7,916 nt of DNA from an uncultured Marinosulfonomonas sp. (lineage in GTDB: Bacteria; Pseudomonadota; Alphaproteobacteria; Rhodobacterales; Rhodobacteraceae). The notes below the pieces were generated by a model. The model did no database searches. It saw only the letters and a program-made list of their open reading frames with translations, and was not told the origin of the DNA. The translations under genes were made by a program, and so were the position numbers. Numbering within the stretch: position 1 is the first letter of the stretch; each line of letters opens with the position of its first letter. Positions 6,825 to 7,916 of the stretch are shown in pieces. The stretch covers positions 1 through 7,916 of the forward strand of contig CAMZKY010000214.1 of NCBI GenBank assembly GCA_947311455.1, given 5' to 3'.

Positions 6825-7229
6825 ATGGCTGATACTATGCAATTTGATCTGGTTTCACCTGAGCGCAGCCTCGCCTCTGCTCAGGTGTCCGAAGTGCACA
6901 TTCCAGGGGCCGAAGGCGACATGACAGTGTTGGCCGACCATGCGCCGCTGATTACAACATTGCGCCCCGGCGTTCTAAAGATTGTAAGCCCTGAGGGAAC
7001 CGATGAGTATTTGGTAACAGGCGGATTTGCCCAAATCAGTTCCGAAGGAACCTCTGTTTTGGCCGAGCGTGCTTTGCCAAAATCAGAAGTGACCAAGGAT
7101 ATCCTTGATGTACTGGCAAAAGATGCAGATGACGCGCTAGAAAAAGCCACACCCGAAAGCATTGATGCCTTGGGCAAGCAAGTATCTGACGTTGCCGCAC
7201 TTGTTGCTGAAATGGGTCTTACAGCCTAA
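6825..7229 (+). CDS. atpC: ATP synthase F1 subunit epsilon
   Basis: Epsilon sits at the foot of gamma, contacts the F0 ring and can brake ATP hydrolysis. The 134-residue product has the N-terminal beta-sandwich (about 4-85) with the family pattern PGAEGDMTVLADHAPLITTLRPG (roughly 27-49) and a C-terminal helical part from about 87. Length is usual for the group. The start is fixed by AAGGGGG (6814-6819), five bases before the ATG and overlapping the end of atpD; the gap to atpD is 11 bases. It is the last gene of the operon and is followed by a strong terminator. In Alphaproteobacteria a separate inhibitor, zeta, rather than epsilon is known to be the main brake; that gene is not in this window. 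Confidence 0.97.
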   Translation: MADTMQFDLVSPERSLASAQVSEVHIPGAEGDMTVLADHAPLITTLRPGVLKIVSPEGTDEYLVTGGFAQISSEGTSVLAERALPKSEVTKDILDVLAKDADDALEKATPESIDALGKQVSDVAALVAEMGLTA

Positions 7230-7249
7230 ATTCTGAATATATTTAAAAA

Positions 7250-7284
7250 AAGGCCCTGCAATTTATTGCGGGGCCTTGTTGTTT
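7250..7284 (+). terminator. Intrinsic terminator of the atp operon
   Basis: A 12-pair stem (7250-7261 with 7266-7277) contains one G-T pair at its middle and a TTTA loop. It begins AAGGCCCTGCAA and ends in TTGCGGGGCCTT, followed by GTTGTTT. It starts about 20 bases after the atpC stop. The A-run before the stem (7245-7251) means it could also work for transcripts from the other side. Confidence 0.9.
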
Positions 7285-7363
7285 CCGCTACGTCAAATTA
7301 CTGACAAAATTCACCCTTAAGGTGTGTGAGCGTATTTGTGCCTTTGGGTATGTAGAGGACATA

Positions 7364-7714
7364 ATGAAAAAGATTAAAAGTAATAATTTGGGAATTGATA
7401 GTGGCTCGCCCGTGTTGTTTTCTGATTTTCAGGATAACGGCGATATGTGGTCAGGGACTGGCCCGCGCGAGCATCGGCAGTGGGTGAGTTTTAGTGAAAG
7501 TTATGCGTCCATCCCCGTTGTGCAAATCGGATTGTCGATGTGGGATATGGACAGCAACACCAATCCACGCATGGATATTTTAGTAGAGAATGTTTCTCTA
7601 CAGGGTTTTGATGTTGTATTTAAAACATGGGCGGACACAAGGATCGCACGGGTGCGCGCCGACTGGATTTCATTCGGCGAATTAAAAGACGATGACGAAT
7701 GGGAACTGTACTAG
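7364..7714 (+). CDS. H-type lectin domain protein
   Basis: The 116-residue product matches the H-type lectin fold (Pfam H_lectin) over about residues 38-106. It shows WVSFSESYASIPVVQIGLS (40-58), a polar stretch with DMDSNTN (61-67), ENVSLQGFDVVFKTW (75-89) and the closing RADWISFGEL (98-107), the usual W-x-x-x-G end. H-type lectins are known as sugar binders (first from snail egg), mostly for GalNAc. Whether this bacterial form binds sugar cannot be told. There is no signal peptide, so it is probably cytoplasmic or exported by another route. The tail is acidic (KDDDEWELY). ATG 7364 is chosen for GAGG (7355-7358), five bases upstream; a GTG at 7322 would add 14 residues of poor quality. It lies about 80 bases beyond the atp terminator, so it probably has its own promoter, which I could not identify. 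Close relatives behind atpC in Rhodobacterales are, as I recall, common. Confidence 0.85.
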   Translation: MKKIKSNNLGIDSGSPVLFSDFQDNGDMWSGTGPREHRQWVSFSESYASIPVVQIGLSMWDMDSNTNPRMDILVENVSLQGFDVVFKTWADTRIARVRADWISFGELKDDDEWELY

Positions 7715-7728
7715 GGTTTAGGCCCTAG
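7711..7728. terminator. Palindrome between two convergent genes, possible two-way terminator
   Basis: CTAGGG (7711-7716) and CCCTAG (7723-7728) form a perfect six-pair hairpin with a TTTAGG loop. The + strand lectin gene's stop TAG (7712-7714) is in the left arm and the - strand gene's stop TAG (7727-7725) is in the right arm. No T-tract follows directly on either side, so termination would be weak or assisted. Confidence 0.5.
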
Positions 7729-7916
7729 CAGTTCGGCTTTTGGCCCCAATTGCTGCCTTTATACAAAGGTTTCAATGTGTTGTGATCAAATAGGGAGGAC
7801 ACAGACGTGCCTTTCCATGTGTTCAGAATGGCTTGCGAAAACATTGGAGCAATCGGAACTGCACGGATTTTACAACAGGCCATTGCTTCGGGCGTTAATT
7901 GAATTGAATCCGTAAC
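7725..7916 (-). CDS. prs: Ribose-phosphate pyrophosphokinase, C-terminal part (cut by window end)
   Basis: On the - strand the frame is open from the window edge to TAG at 7727-7725, giving 63 residues. They begin VTDSIQLTPEA and run through KIRAVPIAPMFSQAI and GTSVSSLFD before ending at a final Cys. This is the pattern of the C-terminus of PRPP synthase: the V-T-D-S-I strand after the PRPP loop, then I-R, a hydrophobic strand with A-P, a helix with A-I, and S-V-S-S-L-F near the end. The enzyme makes phosphoribosyl pyrophosphate from ribose 5-phosphate and ATP for nucleotide, His and Trp synthesis. The ATP site and ribose-5-phosphate loop would lie beyond the window. The tail after SSLFD is longer than in E. 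coli, which I recall as usual in Alphaproteobacteria. The gene converges on the lectin gene with ten bases between stops. Confidence 0.8.
   Translation of the reverse strand, partial: VTDSIQLTPEAMACCKIRAVPIAPMFSQAILNTWKGTSVSSLFDHNTLKPLYKGSNWGQKPNC

Noticed and set aside
2351..7229. Missing F0 genes as a sign of a broken ATP synthase operon
   Set aside because: Separate F1 (atpHAGDC) and F0 clusters are normal in Alphaproteobacteria, and all five F1 genes here are intact.
7322..7363. Upstream GTG start for the lectin gene
   Set aside because: It would add MCERICAFGYVEDI, which is not part of the family pattern, while ATG 7364 has its own GAGG site at proper spacing.
7807..7902. + strand 31-codon ORF with GTG start and GGGAGGA ribosome site
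   Set aside because: It lies wholly inside the - strand frame that reads as the end of PRPP synthase; the purine run is GGGAGGA only by virtue of TCC TCC CTA codons of that gene.

Overview
The window looks like the chromosome of an alphaproteobacterium, most probably a Rhodobacterales (Roseobacter-type) species. The reasons are the five-gene F1 operon atpHAGDC without F0 genes, the sequence style of the ATP synthase subunits, the H-type lectin-like gene directly behind atpC, and the initiator tRNA type. Base composition is moderate for that group. The taxonomy rests on remembered family sequences, not on a search.

Layout: an initiator tRNA-Met (18-94) opens the window. It is followed by about 465 bases with no certain gene, holding two terminator-like structures and one doubtful 40-codon ORF. 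A degenerate class I methyltransferase-like gene follows (561-1307), then a small gene for an unrecognised secreted four-cysteine protein (1414-1914). Three REP-like hairpins with a GTAGGG head flank that gene: one upstream, and an inverted pair downstream. A 436-base gap (1915-2350) carries the inverted pair, further inverted repeats and a possible promoter for the ATP synthase operon.

The core of the window is atpH-atpA-atpG-atpD-atpC (delta, alpha, gamma, beta, epsilon; 2351-7229). The genes are tightly packed on the + strand and end in a clear intrinsic terminator (7250-7284). Together they encode the soluble catalytic F1 head that makes ATP from ADP and phosphate on the cytoplasmic side of the membrane. 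The membrane F0 part must be encoded elsewhere, as is usual in Alphaproteobacteria.

Behind the operon lies a 116-residue H-type lectin domain protein (7364-7714). It is convergent with a gene entering from the right on the - strand. The visible 63 C-terminal residues of that gene match the end of ribose-phosphate pyrophosphokinase (prs). The stop codons of the two convergent genes sit in the two arms of one perfect palindrome (7711-7728).

Most of the window is ordinary housekeeping DNA. I see no convincing undescribed system. The parts most worth a second look are the REP-like trio, the secreted orphan between them, the lectin gene behind the operon, and the palindrome shared by two stop codons.
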